Assembly: GCA_950295325.1 (NCBI GenBank)
Contig: OX485808.1
Coordinates: forward strand, 19,426,527-19,490,526
Direction: 5' to 3'
DNA from: Polytrichum commune
Taxonomy: Eukaryota; Streptophyta; Polytrichopsida; Polytrichales; Polytrichaceae
DNA: 64,000 nt
Shown: in pieces, positions 1 to 12,285 of the stretch
Layout: each line of letters opens with the position of its first letter
Position numbering within the stretch: position 1 is the first letter of the stretch
The notes under the pieces: generated by a model
Told to the model about the DNA's origin: nothing
Database searches by the model: none
What the model saw: the letters and a program-made list of their open reading frames with translations, nothing else
Program-made: the position numbers and the translations under genes

Positions 1-1258
1 TTTTAAAGGTGTTGGTTTTGCATGGAGCATTGATTTTAGCATGCTTTATCTTACGGAAAAGACCTCATTCAAGTTCCTCCATGTAGAAGGCTACGGTATC
101 TCACCACCTACGAATGTGATTTATTGACTTGTTTTTATCATGTTGTGTTGAAATGTCTAATCAAGTTTTTCTTTGTCATAAATGAGAAAAATGACAAATA
201 TGTAGATTAAAAATAATACTTTCTTTCTCCATTATTGTATTTGTGTTTGTTGCCATCCAAAGTTAAATCTCAAGTTGTTTTTGTTGATTATGAAACTTTA
301 ATTTTTTTTGGAAGAGAAATGCTTTTGAAGTACATTGGGGTCATGGGCCCATATTAATTCCACCTTGACTAAAAAATTAGTGTGTCCCACACTATTAATT
401 TTCATTTTTATTTTCCACCCACACTAACAGGACTATTTAGTGTAGTTTCGTGAAGATGAACGATAGTGTTACCAATTCTAACCCTATGGATGTAGTCTAC
501 CTTCCATCTTCAAGTTGGACATACAATTCCATATTTTATATTACTTATTCGAGTTGGAGTGGAGCCCCTAGGTTAAAATTGTCCTTGTCATATTAGCCTC
601 CAAGAATGTTTCACACTATCATAACATTATTCACTGTTCTGCGGGACTAAAAATATTTAGACTAAATGTGGGGAATATTTGGAAATATTACGTGAAATAT
701 TGTCAGTCCCACAATACTATGAATATGTATAATGTTATGAGATGCCGCATTATCGAGGTTTATCAAGAAGGTGGTTTATTTCAATTGCCATGTCATTTTG
801 TATATATAGTCAAAGTACATAAGGATGGAAAAACATTTGTATTGAAGTAATATGCTCACAACATTTCCAAACATGCTTACGACTTTCCCCAAGCTTCCCT
901 TGCATATTTCAAAGTATTAATCACATATGAACCTTGAAATATATTTGGGTCCCATCACTTATGCACATTGATTGTGTACCTCTATTATATGACAAATTGA
1001 TTCTTAAAAAAATGGGGGGGGGGGGTAGATTGTGGTCAATTGACTCATCCATGCAGAAGAAAAGAAAAGAAAAAATACTCCCGTATATCATACCGGCGTG
1101 AATGCGAGCCCATTGTCCAAATGCTAAACATGGTGGGCCGTGTTCATCCATGCACCTATAGTACCATAGCTCTCAACTACAACAACCCGATGCCATGGTG
1201 TCCACTTGCACGGCAACACAAGGCTCCCACAACATGGGGGATTTTGGAATGAAGTGTA
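1..1258. other. AT-rich intergenic DNA
   Basis: No supported gene. Open frames here are short, lack splice-consistent partners and carry no recognisable motif. A run of about 11 G lies near 1015-1026. The stretch ends at the TA target site of the pogo-like element that starts at 1259. Confidence 0.5.
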
Positions 1259-1964
1259 CAGTAACCTCCCGCTTAAGTACGCAATTTGAACATGCGCAGT
1301 TTGTGCGTACTTAGCTGGTAGGTGCGTACTTTAGGGTTTTCCAAATTGCTTGTGTTTCGCTATAGTTGGTAGGTGCGTACTTTAGGATTTAGGGGTTCCC
1401 AAATTGCTATCGCTTGTGTTTCACTATAGCCGGTAGGTGTGTACTTTAGGGTTTAAGGTTTCCCAAATCGCTTGTGTTTCGCTACAATGTCGAAGAAACC
1501 AAACGGAAAGCGTCTCAATGAGCATCAACGTTGCGAAATCATCTTGAAGCTTAGCAGAACGAATACTCTGAGTAAAAGGGCTCTAGCCCGAGAGTACATC
1601 GTTAGTGAAGGCGATGTTAACACTCAGGAACTGAATGTAGGTTTAGAAAACGGAGTTATATTCTAGGGTTTTGACTCTCTTTATAAGCAGGTTCTTGACA
1701 TTGAGGATTAGCTGCTCTGCCTTGAAGTTCAAGCTGAAGCAAAGGAAATTTTTGATGGCCTTAAGAAATCATTTGAATCATTTCAGAGCAAGATCCGAGC
1801 GGTCGACCTCAAAGCCAAACGCAAAGAACTTCAAAACTTACGCCAAATGACGATTCACGACATGTTCAACTAAGAAATCTTGAACCCTAAATTTTTTGCC
1901 AAAAAATGCGTACTTAACCGGGATGCATACTTAAACGGGTGCGTACTTAAGCGGGAGGTTGCCG
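1259..1964 (+). mobile_element. Internally deleted pogo/Tigger-like DNA transposon
   Basis: The ends are inverted repeats. The left end reads CAGTAACCTCCCGCTTAAGT and the right end is its near-perfect complement ending in GGGAGGTTGCCG. Both are flanked by TA (1257-1258 and 1965-1966). CAG-type termini with a TA duplication are the hallmark of the pogo branch of Tc1/mariner. The element is 706 bp, far shorter than an autonomous copy. Three diverged copies of a GTAGGTGCGTACTTTAGG-like motif lie between about 1316 and 1455, probably subterminal transposase-binding repeats. It carries only the two ends of a transposase frame. Boundaries are read directly; the superfamily call is inferred from termini plus the encoded helix-turn-helix. 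Confidence 0.8.
1487..1873 (+). pseudogene. Transposase remnant, N- and C-terminal ends only (pogo/CENP-B type)
   Basis: An ATG at 1487 opens a basic segment with a CENP-B/pogo-like N-terminal helix-turn-helix pattern (KRLNEHQRCEIILKL, then a second helix around RALAREY). The frame meets TAG at 1664 and TAG at 1709. It then continues in the same frame through a charged helical segment to TAA at 1871-1873, ending in RQMTIHDMFN. Such an acidic/basic helix with an aromatic tail is typical of the extreme C-terminus of pogo-type transposases. The entire DDE/D catalytic core, normally some 200-300 residues between these parts, is absent. The product cannot be an active transposase. Confidence 0.65.
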
Positions 1965-1966
1965 TA

Positions 1967-3449
1967 AATACAATTCAACCATCCTCCACCCATAAGCGAG
2001 TGTAAACATCCTATGCTTTTGTAAAGAAGAGGAGTTATCAAACTTGTTCTTGGAGTGTCATGTTTTAGGAGCTAAAGTGGTCATGTCACAAGTAGAAAGG
2101 AGATATGGGTGTGGCTCCGATGTCATTGTGACGTGTTGTTCTTTCCTTTCATAACACCTCATATGTACATTTTCTTAGTACACTAGAATGATTGTTTGGT
2201 GATGATAACACACTTTCGCAATCTCTATGCTATTTTTTAGTTGCGTTAATTGAATGTTGATCTCAAAACAAAACAAAAGATAACTGTAAATACTAAAATA
2301 TCTTTAAATTTATTGACCCCAAATTAATCTATTGAGGTTAATTAAGGATGATTCAGCAACAAACCTACAAGGGCATGTTTTTATCCCCCCCCCCCCCCCC
2401 CCCACCACCACATAGATGGCATGTGATGAGAAACAAAATCCTTGATGGGGAAGCTCATGGTCATTGCCAATACGGTTTTGGCTTCAAGTTATTTATAGTG
2501 TAGTTTTTGTCACTAACTTGGGGATGTTGTAATTTAGCTTCAAGTCTTCCTACTATTCTTCCTACTATTCTTCCTACCAAACGTGGCTTGGGGTAAAAGT
2601 TAGTAAACAATGTGCACATGCAAAATTACCCCCAATGTGTCTAGTGTGGAAATAAGCTCAATAGTTTGGTCCATATTATTTATCATAATCAATGTCATGA
2701 AAATAGGTTTTCTAATTTTTAAATGACAAGAAAGTAGATATGGTTGTTCATTAGTTTACATACAAGTGAGAAGTTCTAAATTTGGGAGGTCCATGAACCT
2801 TTTCCAAAGGGGGTCAAAGTTCAATGACTGGTTGATGGGTGTCTTTCATCATTCTAAACATCATGTTTGGTATGGGGAGTTTCCCAACATGCGAGAGGTA
2901 AGGAATTCTTATAACAAACAATGACTACAAGCAAGTGTGAATAAACTTGCCTCCACTCTCAAGCCTTTATAATCTTCTACAAGCTTCAACACACCTCATA
3001 GGATCATTCTCCTTATAACATATGTAACCTTATCATCAACATGTAAACACCTACACTGGTATGCACAATTAAATTGAGTTTGCAATTAGGTTGTCCTTTG
3101 CTCGTGCAAATTCTCTTGAATCAAACCTAGGTCACAAAAAAATATAACATCAATCCATAGAGCAACCACCGTGAAAAAGTATCTCATGCTTTTTTTATTA
3201 TGCTAATTGTATACTAAATAGTGTGGAATGTTAATAAATTAGCTAACATTTCATGCCAATTTTTCAAAAGAGCATATATACATCTATGTGGTGTGCCTAA
3301 AGTAGTTAGTGTTGAGCAAGTGTTGAGCATTGACTTATGGGTATCATAACTAATGCCAGCCATTATGTTAATCCTTAGAATAATACATAAGTGCCTTGGA
3401 ATCATATAAGGTATCCTGGATTTATTGCACATCAGAGGCAAACACCATG
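1967..3449. other. Intergenic DNA with homopolymer tract
   Basis: No supported gene. A run of 19 C lies at 2385-2403. The stretch at about 2310-2385 (ending ACCTACAAGGGCATGTTTTT) resembles the inner part of the roughly 200-bp MITE family seen complete at 53031-53234, so it is probably a decayed copy. The short frame at 3214-3441 has no recognisable feature. Confidence 0.4.
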
Positions 3450-6400
3450 AAGGAAACCCGACTGAGTTTCACTTGGCATAAACTGATGCAACAAGTTAAG
3501 GCTTTCAGTGTGAACCTATACACAGCAGAACTACAATCTGCATATAAATGAGTAGAAATCCATTCAGAATAACCAATTTGACCACAACATCACTAAAGTA
3601 GAATCCTTTTTATGATCACCTACACTTGCTCAGCAGCTCATCACTAACTATGAACAGAACGCATACCTGCCATTTATTCTGGTGTCATGTTCAGAAAATG
3701 GACATTTACCCTGAAAGCGAAATAGTTCAATTACTCATAATTTCAGGGTAAGTGAAGTGGTTACAACTCTTCACAGAACAGTGAGTCCTTACTAAATTGA
3801 ACTTCTGTTGTATCAACGCTGGTCTTTCAGACATGGCTACAAACACGACATGCATGCCATCACTGGTCTTCATGGCAATCTATGTAGCAATTGAAGTTGG
3901 CCATCACTTAGAATGCACCCCAGTGTGTCTGCATGACCCCTGTCAGGTTGACAAGAACTTGAAGCAAAAGCCAAGGCGCTGGTTATAGATTAAAACGTTT
4001 GCTGAACATATCCTTATCCTCTGCAACTCATTACCGAATGGGATGATATTGGCCAGACAAGCGCTTGGGTGGCAGCTTCCTCAAGATGAAAAGGACAAAA
4101 CCAGATGGAACAATCTCCACCATCTGCACATATGTAACCGACATGTGTCAGGAATTCATCTTCCTACATGACGACAACAAACTGCAATGAAGTCAGAAAC
4201 CTTTGCACATACTTTTCAGTCTGCAAAGCACAATTTTCAAGGAATCCCAAAGTAACCAAGGATCTAACTTTCATTTCACCCAGATGGTTACCAACTTGAC
4301 CAAACCCACACCTTAACAGATGTGCGAACCACAGATATGGTAGTGAATATTTACCGTGTAGTAGATAGCATTCAAAATAGGATGGTAGAGTACATCCAGA
4401 TCAATAGCCTTGTCAAACACAGAGAAGGCCATCTGTCACGACCACTTGGTGGGTAAGTACAAAACATCTTTCAGCATCAAAATACAAGAAAAATGTGGGT
4501 AAAAACAACAACAGGCCAAGACAAGGTATTGTGTTGTCACTAGATCAAAGTTCTCTCCTGATTTAGAATGAATCACTCCAAAACTTACTATGAAAGATCT
4601 GATGGTGAAGCATGTGAAGCATATAGCTGTCACACATCCAACCTGCACAGTAATCCGCAAGTATTTTAATCAAATATATAAGGACCGAATGTTATAAACC
4701 ACTGAAAACAGGAATATTGAGAGCCACTAAACAAGAGGAGAATCCTTGGTAAAAAGAAGTGTACTGCATAGCTAACAGTATTGAATAAACAACAATACAC
4801 CCAAATCTAAATACTTTGGAAAGACGGGCCAAAAGGGAACAAGGGCTTTCATCAACCCTATTGAAAGACAGTGAACAAACCTCACGGAGTTTCTTCCTGC
4901 GACCTTTTGACTCGATAGGAAAGCGCCTTAGCATGAGGAACAACCTAAAGCCACATCACCTTCACACCATCACCAAAATTGCAATATAGCTTGAAGAACT
5001 TACTGTAACAAAGGTCAACACATCCTGAACATGGAGCGCCCATTACCCAGTATGTGACGAAGAGACATAAATCCTCCACATTTGATTTGGACTGGTAGAT
5101 CAAAGTGTACATGAAGCCATTTCTGTCCAATTTCCATTTGTAAAAAGAGACCATATATACTAACCAGGTGTAACACAACAATTTATTTCATCAAAAATGT
5201 GTATGCAGGATGGCATGGCTACTTTAATTCCAAAGACCGCATCAATTCCAATCCATGCATAAATTTTGGCCCAAGATCTCAAATAAGTTGATGCATTGTC
5301 AAAATCAAGACAACAGATGTGAGTTTACCTCCCACCATAGAGTAGAAACCCAAGCGCTGCCATTAGTGATACAACTGCACCCAACCAGGAGACATATCAA
5401 GAAATGCAACTTGATGTAATTGGAGGTCACACAACCTCAAGTACAGATATTATAAGGAAATAATATGTGAACCACAAGCCACACATCCTAGATAATTATT
5501 CATATACTGATGGCTAGTGAGCCATGATTTTGAAGCATACAGATGGCTCAGGGTGTTCCCTAAACTTTCAATTATTAACTTAAGTTAACCATCGCATGAC
5601 TTTCTACGAACTCAAAGCATGTGACCTCCCTATGTACTCGTATATATTCGTCATTTCACTAGATAAGAAAGACACAAACTTACCAGCGAAAAAAAACTTG
5701 GCAACAGTCATCACTAGTGCACTTGGTGTCCACCACAAGTAGATCCATATGCAACCCTGCATTTACACTACACCACTTCAGATGGTGCCTTACAATACAG
5801 CCTGGAGATGTGAAATGAGCTAAGCGAGTGCACAAACAAAGTAAACACAAAGACTTGGAAGGCACAAACAGAGATGCAACCTGCATATATATCCCTGATG
5901 CAATTAGTCACCTTTTATATGTGCCCGCTATTAAAATGGAAACCTAGAATTCACTGGAAACAGCACATGGAACTCCCTTGAAATCCCTAGTCAGCTATTA
6001 GTGGTCATCTGAAGTAGCTATGCAAAAACTAGCACTTTTATTTTAAGATCACTCAGAAAAACAATTCTGGAAGCCTCACCTGAACAAAGTAGATAACTGC
6101 ATTTGTGATCAGAAAAGTTGGCCGCAAATTATCAGTTGGGAGACTGCGTGCCTGCACATTACAATAGTATCTGAAATTCAGATATATCCTTATGTCTACT
6201 TGATAATGACATAAATCTCAGAAACCCAACTCCTAAATCTCACATATTGAAAACCTGCTCAAAGCATATAGACAAGTAAGAAAAAGAAAACAAAGAACCT
6301 AGGGTAAGAAAGAACCTGATGGTAGATTTCCGCCCAAAACAACACTAGGAGAGTATATGTGGTGAAGAACAGTATGCCTGGTAAGTCCAAAAGAACATGC

Positions 6401-8975
6401 TGCAATATCTGCATACCAAAAATATGGACAACAAACCAGATTACCACACAAAATAACAAGTTAACCCACCCTTCTTAATAATATAACATGCCACTTCATC
6501 TCATTCGAAAACAAGACTCACACATTGTACACTATAAGTAAGCCAAAATAAACCAGTATAGCATATTAGCTCGACTCAATATGATCTCGACACTCCTAGA
6601 ATCTCCCCCAAAATGGTGTGTTGCTCTGAGCAGTAGATGTTTTTAAATAACATACATCTGGAGAAAGTCCCTGGACATCTTCACGGAAGCAGAAAACAGC
6701 AGCACGCACTGCACCAATAGTCAACAACCACTTCAGATTAGTAGGGAGCTCATGACACAAAATATCCCTAAAAGAATCACAAAAAAAATAATGACAGATG
6801 AAGTTATCGTCAAAACTCCTTACACAAAAAGACAAAAAGGAAAGCATATAGTGCAGAAGGTTGCCGGATAACTTGCCTCCATTAACAATAAAATTCAAAA
6901 GATGAAAGACCTTCTGTGTTGTCCACCCATACTCCGGAACACGAAGCTCAATACGAATCAATTGCACCTGAACATCCCATGAAGAAAATTGTGAACACAA
7001 ATAGGTAACTCTGTGAATGCAAGGCCCTAGTTACTGGCAGCAAGATTAAAATTACAAGTCAACCTGGTGGATCAGTTAGAATGACAAACAATCAAAAGGG
7101 GAAATGTGAGAATTGCAATACCACTAAAATATGGCACCATCAGCTCTACCATGCATGGATGATTTCACCTAAACAATTCCCAGCAGGCAGGTTTGCATTT
7201 GCAATAAACAAGATACTCTACAAGTACAAAGTCATATGCACTCATTGCTAGATTGCATCTACCTCTCAATTTTTTAATTCACAGCTACCAACGGGACCTA
7301 AACATCATCAGCCAAACAAGAAAACTCTCCGGCTCACGATGAGGAAGTTGCAAATTCCTTAGGCATGCATACTCGTTCATTCATGAGCTGACACGATAAA
7401 CACCTTATTTAAACCATTTTTCCAACAGTAGTCAAAGAGGGAGTGAAGAAACTCTAATTTAGGTCGAAAAAAATATTCTAGCTCAAGTGTATGTTATCTG
7501 TATGTGTGTAAGTCTCAGATAAGCTGAGAACCACTAAGACCGAGATAAATGCAGCCATTACTTTCATTTTTAGTTTAATATATGCCAGCATCATTCATGA
7601 TGAATAATAACAAAGAGTGATCCTGGAATCAATGAGCTTCGCTGTATTTCCAAAATCTTGTAACTTATATACTGATATGATTGCAAGGACAAAGTTCAAA
7701 TCAATATACATAGATATATGTATACATATATATATATGGGGATGTTATATGCGATGTTGTGTATTGGCTACACAATACCTATTAGAGCAATGAAATATTA
7801 GCGCAGTCCATATTGCAGCTATGCCTCCAACAGAATTTAATCTTCACCTTCAACAAGGACGAAAGTATCATATACACAAAACTATAACTATCAGTTCATC
7901 CACATTCACATATGCAGAAAATCAGCTCCAAGATATTCCCTTAATTCTCACTAAAGCACCAACTAAATGAACTCATACAAAGTTATGGTCTTCAGTCCCC
8001 TCTGATTTCAAGTGCCACTAAAAAACTGATGTGGCATGTCCCCGAAAGCACAAGTGTGAAACCCCGACTTTAGAAACAGTCGTTTTTTCCACATTTCAAG
8101 TGCAACAATATGCTTCGAAACATAAAAGAGCAGAGCAGAGACGGAAAGCACCAGAATCAAATAATTGAAGAAAATATAATTAACCTACATGACTTTGTGT
8201 GTCCTTGGCTACCTATAACCTAAACAGGATTTTCGCACATTAAAGCTTTGTTCAAATACTTGACAAGTTGTACGGCGGCAGAAATAACATCATAGTTTCA
8301 ATCAAAATTTGAATTCTCAATCGCGTCAAGATAAAGATTTCCAATCTTGTCTCTTCAGAATGACTGCAAGGGCAGATAGAATAGTACGGAATCCAAAGGA
8401 CCGCTCCTCTTCTTCTTCAGCTTAAGAAGTAGGAACTGTGAGCCAAAAATGACCAAAATGATCTTTCCATGCAATCAAGACCTCCACGGGCCAGACCACC
8501 GCCATATTCCGCATCGAATAGACTCAAAATCACTCGCAATTATGCCACTGCAAGAAAGAGAGGAAAGAAGGCGATAAACGCATCTGTTAGGTCAAATTAG
8601 AGCGTGATTGACGACATACCAAGGCAATGAGGGCGATGACGGCATAAGCAATTGCGAGGCCGAGGAAGATATGTTCCTGCCATTCCACAGACTCGTCGAT
8701 TCGACGCCACCAGTCCATAAATCCAGCCACGGCATGCTGCGTCAATAATCCTGCGGGAAGCAAATCTGCCTCCATCATCCCTGGCTGGCCCGCCCCCGCG
8801 CTGCCCTAGCGGACGCAAATTTGCACCAAATCGGACGCTTCTTGAATCAAAGAGACGCTGGTTAAATGGGGAATGCAATCTGCGGTGTTGAATGTCGAGA
8901 TTCGAGGTCTAGCATGAGGTTGGCATACGATTTGCGAGGGGCGGGTGAGTCGGGTTGAAGGGCTAGGAGTCCGAT
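3450..8975. repeat. Segmental duplication, unit A (TOM1-like block)
   Basis: This block aligns almost end to end with 13583-19183 in the same orientation. Shared sequence begins near GGCTTTCAGTGTGAAC (about 3500 and 13640). It runs through all exons and much of the introns and stops about 200 bp upstream of the start codons (near GGGCTAGGAGTCC versus GGGCCAGGAGTTC). Outside these limits the flanks are unrelated, so whole-block duplication is supported rather than retroposition. The gap between units is about 4.6 kb and holds MITEs only. Confidence 0.85.
4031..8778 (-). CDS. TOM1-like: TOM1/THH1-family seven-transmembrane protein, copy A
   Basis: Eleven coding exons: 8778-8620, 6967-6877, 6708-6656, 6408-6316, 6151-6080, 5756-5684, 5374-5329, 4944-4881, 4642-4589, 4432-4355, 4123-4031. 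They join in frame to 291 residues ending at TAA 4033-4031. Recognisable family landmarks are [15 protein letters not shown] (exon 2), [11 protein letters not shown] and LFWAEIYHQ (exon 4), [16 protein letters not shown] (exon 8), [10 protein letters not shown] (exon 9) and the C-terminal [19 protein letters not shown]. The protein is strongly hydrophobic between these loops, fitting a multi-span membrane protein. Plant members sit in the tonoplast and are known as host factors that tobamovirus replication complexes use. The start is the first of two adjacent ATGs, conserved in copy B. Intron 2 has a GC donor (6876-6875) where copy B has GT. Family assignment is firm; the exact paralogue (TOM1, TOM3 or THH1) is not. 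Confidence 0.92.
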
Positions 8976-9622
8976 AGCGAATACCAAATACACCATTGGC
9001 AAAAGGACGACCTAGGTTACCTAGGTTGCCAACTCGACATCTTTTAGTTTCATCATTTCTTTACGCTATCTTTATGTCACATCTTTTACGTTTTCTCTTT
9101 CTTTTCAGCTTCCCCTAGGATTAGGTACACAACATCTCAAAATACAAGTCTTCATGGTTTATTATGTTTTTAGTGTTAACTCAGCAAAAGTTAGTTAATG
9201 AATCAAGTCATAAATCACTCTCTTATAGGTTTCGCATGTATAATATATTAGAAAAAAAAAATTGTACATAACATTATTTAGCACTAAGGTGTTACAACCT
9301 AGCACTCAAAATTTTGGGACCATCATGTCTTATTTATGTTGGCTCTTCTCCAAAAAATGAACAATACTCATGTAAAGTAATGTTCACTCTATAAAGGTGG
9401 ATTGGTAGTCGAGGCTACCCATACTTGAATAATTAAAAGTAATAAATCCAAACTTTGACATTGTGTGAGTCGGGCAGCCTGCCGTGTGGGCCCCGTCACC
9501 AGTTGGGCAAGGGGCCACAAAATATCCAACCATGAAACTTGGCACAACTATTGTGCCTACTACAAGCCTCCCTCTTTTAGAAATGGAGCTCCTAGTATAG
9601 GTTGTGTACTGCTAACCTTCTA
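8976..9622. other. Intergenic DNA upstream of TOM1-like copy A
   Basis: AT-rich DNA between the duplicated block and the Stowaway element. It must include the promoter of copy A, but I see no convincing TATA box. The upstream flank is unrelated to that of copy B, so the two paralogues have different distal upstream DNA. Confidence 0.4.
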
Positions 9623-9910
9623 CTCCCTCTGTCCCAAAATGATTGTCCGTATTTCTAACTTTGGCGACATTAAGGCCCGCTAACCATTGACTGAGTAGTT
9701 GTAAGTATGACTCTTAAATAAATAAAAACATTGACTACTCTGAAATGCCCTTGGAAGTTGCAATGTCAAAATACTTCTTGATATAGAAAGTTTGGTGTGA
9801 AAATATTTGACTTTGAGCCTCAAATTTCTAGCCAGGCAGATAAACCGGACAATCATTTTGGGACCAAAAAAAATCCAGGATGTAGGACGATCATTTTGGA
9901 ACGGAGGGAG
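9623..9910. mobile_element. Stowaway-type MITE
   Basis: The 288-bp element starts CTCCCTCTGTCCCAAAATGA and ends TCATTTTGGAACGGAGGGAG, the classic Stowaway terminus, flanked by TA at 9621-9622 and 9911-9912. A second copy of the inner terminal motif (GGACAATCATTTTGGGACC, about 9848) lies about 60 bp inside the right end. It has no coding capacity. Stowaway MITEs are non-autonomous Tc1/mariner derivatives widespread in flowering plants. Confidence 0.93.
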
Positions 9911-9912
9911 TA

Positions 9913-11027
9913 TTTGGTTGGCATTGTAGCTTGATGCGATTGCATCGATGTGAAATCAAAATTGGTATATATTCAAAGATATGTGATGAAGTACTTTTTG
10001 AGTGTAGTGTAAATTGACTTGTTATTCTTTGAGATTCTATTTTTTTGCCAAAAACAAAATCAAGGGCTTTGAAACATTATTTGTATTTTAACAGCATTAA
10101 GATACAAAGAATACTTTTGATTGATAGCCATGCTTAAAATTTTTGAGTTCGTATAAATCCATAGCATTTATTTATTTTGAAGTGTTGCTTTGGGGGGGTG
10201 GACAATATTATTATAGAGGAATTTGTGCAATATTAAGATGATCCAATCATCAATTGGATGCACATGTTTGGGTGGTACATGGTTAATTATGGGTATAAAA
10301 AGGACACACAAAAAATTATGTGTTTGAAAGAGATTGGACCACCTACTATTAGATGCCCTTTTTTTGAAGATGCAAAAGTGAAGGGGAAAAAACAGATGCC
10401 CTAGTTCATATATTCTCTACCTTGCGCCCTCCTGTGGGCCCTACCAAACCACCCCTTCTTATTAAAAACCTAGCCAACCCCCCCCCCCAAAAAAAGCAAT
10501 TGATAGTTAGTGGGGTTGTGTAGTAAATAGCGACTTTGGCAACACCTCTTGGTCCTCAAATTAGATGCACACTCACTACATTTATCTAAAGTGTTGTAGC
10601 ATAGTCATTCAACTATATGTGCAAGGTTGTCATAATTTACGTATGGAAACCCTAGTATCAATATTTGTTAACAAATATTGGTATTTGCGTTATGTCCTAA
10701 AAAACATTCTTGTATGGGAAATTTTTTTATTGACGTAACAATCATAGTTTGATATAGTCAAGTCCCAATAGTATTAGACTTATCTTAATTGGAATCAAAA
10801 TATTGTGTTTACAAGAGGCTATATCCCATACAATATTGTGTTATAACTAGAATGAAAGTAGGATATTGAAGCAAGTGATGTTACATGGTTTTTACAATAG
10901 AACCTTTACCTCAATACCCCCTCAATAGGTGTATATTGAAGCTTATGTGCATAGCCATCCACCCATGTATAGCATAGTAGTAGAAAGGATAAATATTCTT
11001 ATTTGTGCATGGGAAGTTAGGGAGGGA
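9913..11027. other. AT-rich intergenic DNA
   Basis: No supported gene. Short G and C runs (near 10190 and 10482) and many AT tracts are present. No splice-consistent coding segment is visible. Confidence 0.45.
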
Positions 11028-11258
11028 GGGAATTATTGTATATGAGAGTACATCTTATGTATCCAACATAAAAGCTTGCTCCCTATAGATTTATTGCCGA
11101 TTCATCTAAGTTGACCTAGACTAGAATAATTTGGGGGTTTTGAAGCTGATTCCGGTGTCCAATCAACTAAAAAAGGTAACTTTTGAGTTGCATATTATTT
11201 TAGGGGTTTTATGTTGGATGAAAGAGAGGTACGTTTGTATACATTATTCTTTCTCTCC
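11028..11258. mobile_element. MITE, GGGAGGGAAT / ATCCAACATAAAA family, copy 1
   Basis: The left end GGGAGGGAATTATTGTATAT continues into TATCCAACATAAAA. The right part mirrors it (TTTTATGTTGGATGAAAGAG ... TCTTTCTCTCC). The same mirrored layout recurs at about 12086-12285, 36921-37147, 51543-51774 and 53031-53234, with the shared core GATTCCGGTGTCCAATCAAC or variants. No coding capacity. The superfamily is not assigned because target duplications are not clear. Confidence 0.6.
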
Positions 11259-11468
11259 AAAAGTCAGTAATATGGAACCAACTTTGTTGTGAACATGCAA
11301 TCTTCCATCTTTCCTTCTCAAACACAATAGACAATGTGTCGTTGTACCCATTGGACTCTTATGTGTTTGTGGTCTTATTAGGGGCACTTCAATCTCCATG
11401 TACATTTCTAGGTCTTGATTCGGATCAAGAATTGTCTCACACATGCCGTCCTTACTTTGTGTTAATGA

Positions 11469-11822
11469 GGGCCGGTTTACACTACGGTGGAGAAGTCCAC
11501 TGGTCATGAAAAAAAGGGCGTTTCTCAATTGTGATTGGTCGAAAATGCAACTCTTGACCGGTGGGTGTTTACACTAGGTGAAGAAAACAATGGTGGTGAA
11601 CTTTTCTCATGGATGATAAAATGACATGGCCGCCTACATGGCGGCACTTTTTGGAGTTGGGCTTCTCCGGCCTCTTGAGGCCGGAGAAGCCCAACTCAAT
11701 AACAATATTTTATTGCCTTTAATTCTTCTCCGGCACATCCACCATTTGCCTCATATAACCATGTCTTGGCCAAGCATTCTTGACCGACCGGAGGCCTTCT
11801 CCACCGTAGTGTAAACCGGCCC
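11469..11822. mobile_element. PIF/Harbinger-type MITE with strong hairpin
   Basis: Perfect terminal inverted repeats begin GGGCCGGTTTACACTACGGT and end with the complement. The 3-bp target duplication TGA is at 11466-11468 and 11823-11825. The element is 354 bp. Its centre (about 11654-11697) is a near-perfect palindrome (TTGGGCTTCTCCGGCCTC and complement), so single strands would fold into a long hairpin. GGGCC termini with 3-bp duplications fit Tourist-like elements mobilised by PIF/Harbinger transposases. Confidence 0.85.
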
Positions 11823-12085
11823 TGATTGAACCTATGGCAACGTCTATATTTTTAAGCATACAATCTAATATCTTCGCTACATGCATCTCTTTGGTGTCCA
11901 TTATTAACTACAAAGTTACCATATATCACTCAAATTTAGGTGTCCAATTTAAAAGAGTAACCACATAGGATTTGCATCCCTTTAAGTGGGGGTTAAGTAT
12001 AACCTCCAATGAAATGAAATTGATTGAAGTACATTGAAACTAAAGGACTTATGGATATAGAAGTGCCCCAATGTGGGTCAAAAGG

Positions 12086-12285
12086 AGAGCACATCTCATA
12101 TTCATCCAACATAAAAAGCTTTGAAATAGTATGCAAGCCAAAGGTTGTTATTTTTAGTTGATTTGACACTGGAATTAATTTTAAAGATTTAAAATTAATC
12201 TAATCCAACTCATTAGAGATGAATCGGCCACAAAACTATAAGGATCGAGTAATTTGTTGGTGGATGGATGAGAGGCATTTTCATA
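12086..12285. mobile_element. MITE, ATCCAACATAAAA family, degraded copy 2
   Basis: The left part has CTCATATTCATCCAACATAA and the right part has GGTGGATGGATGAGAGGCAT. An internal TTAGTTGATTTGACAC motif is shared with 37003-37020. The outermost bases are eroded, so the limits are approximate. Confidence 0.5.

Noticed and set aside
6596-7000. A 134-codon minus-strand frame
   Set aside because: It is exon 2 of TOM1-like copy A read through into introns on both sides; family similarity stops exactly at the splice signals.
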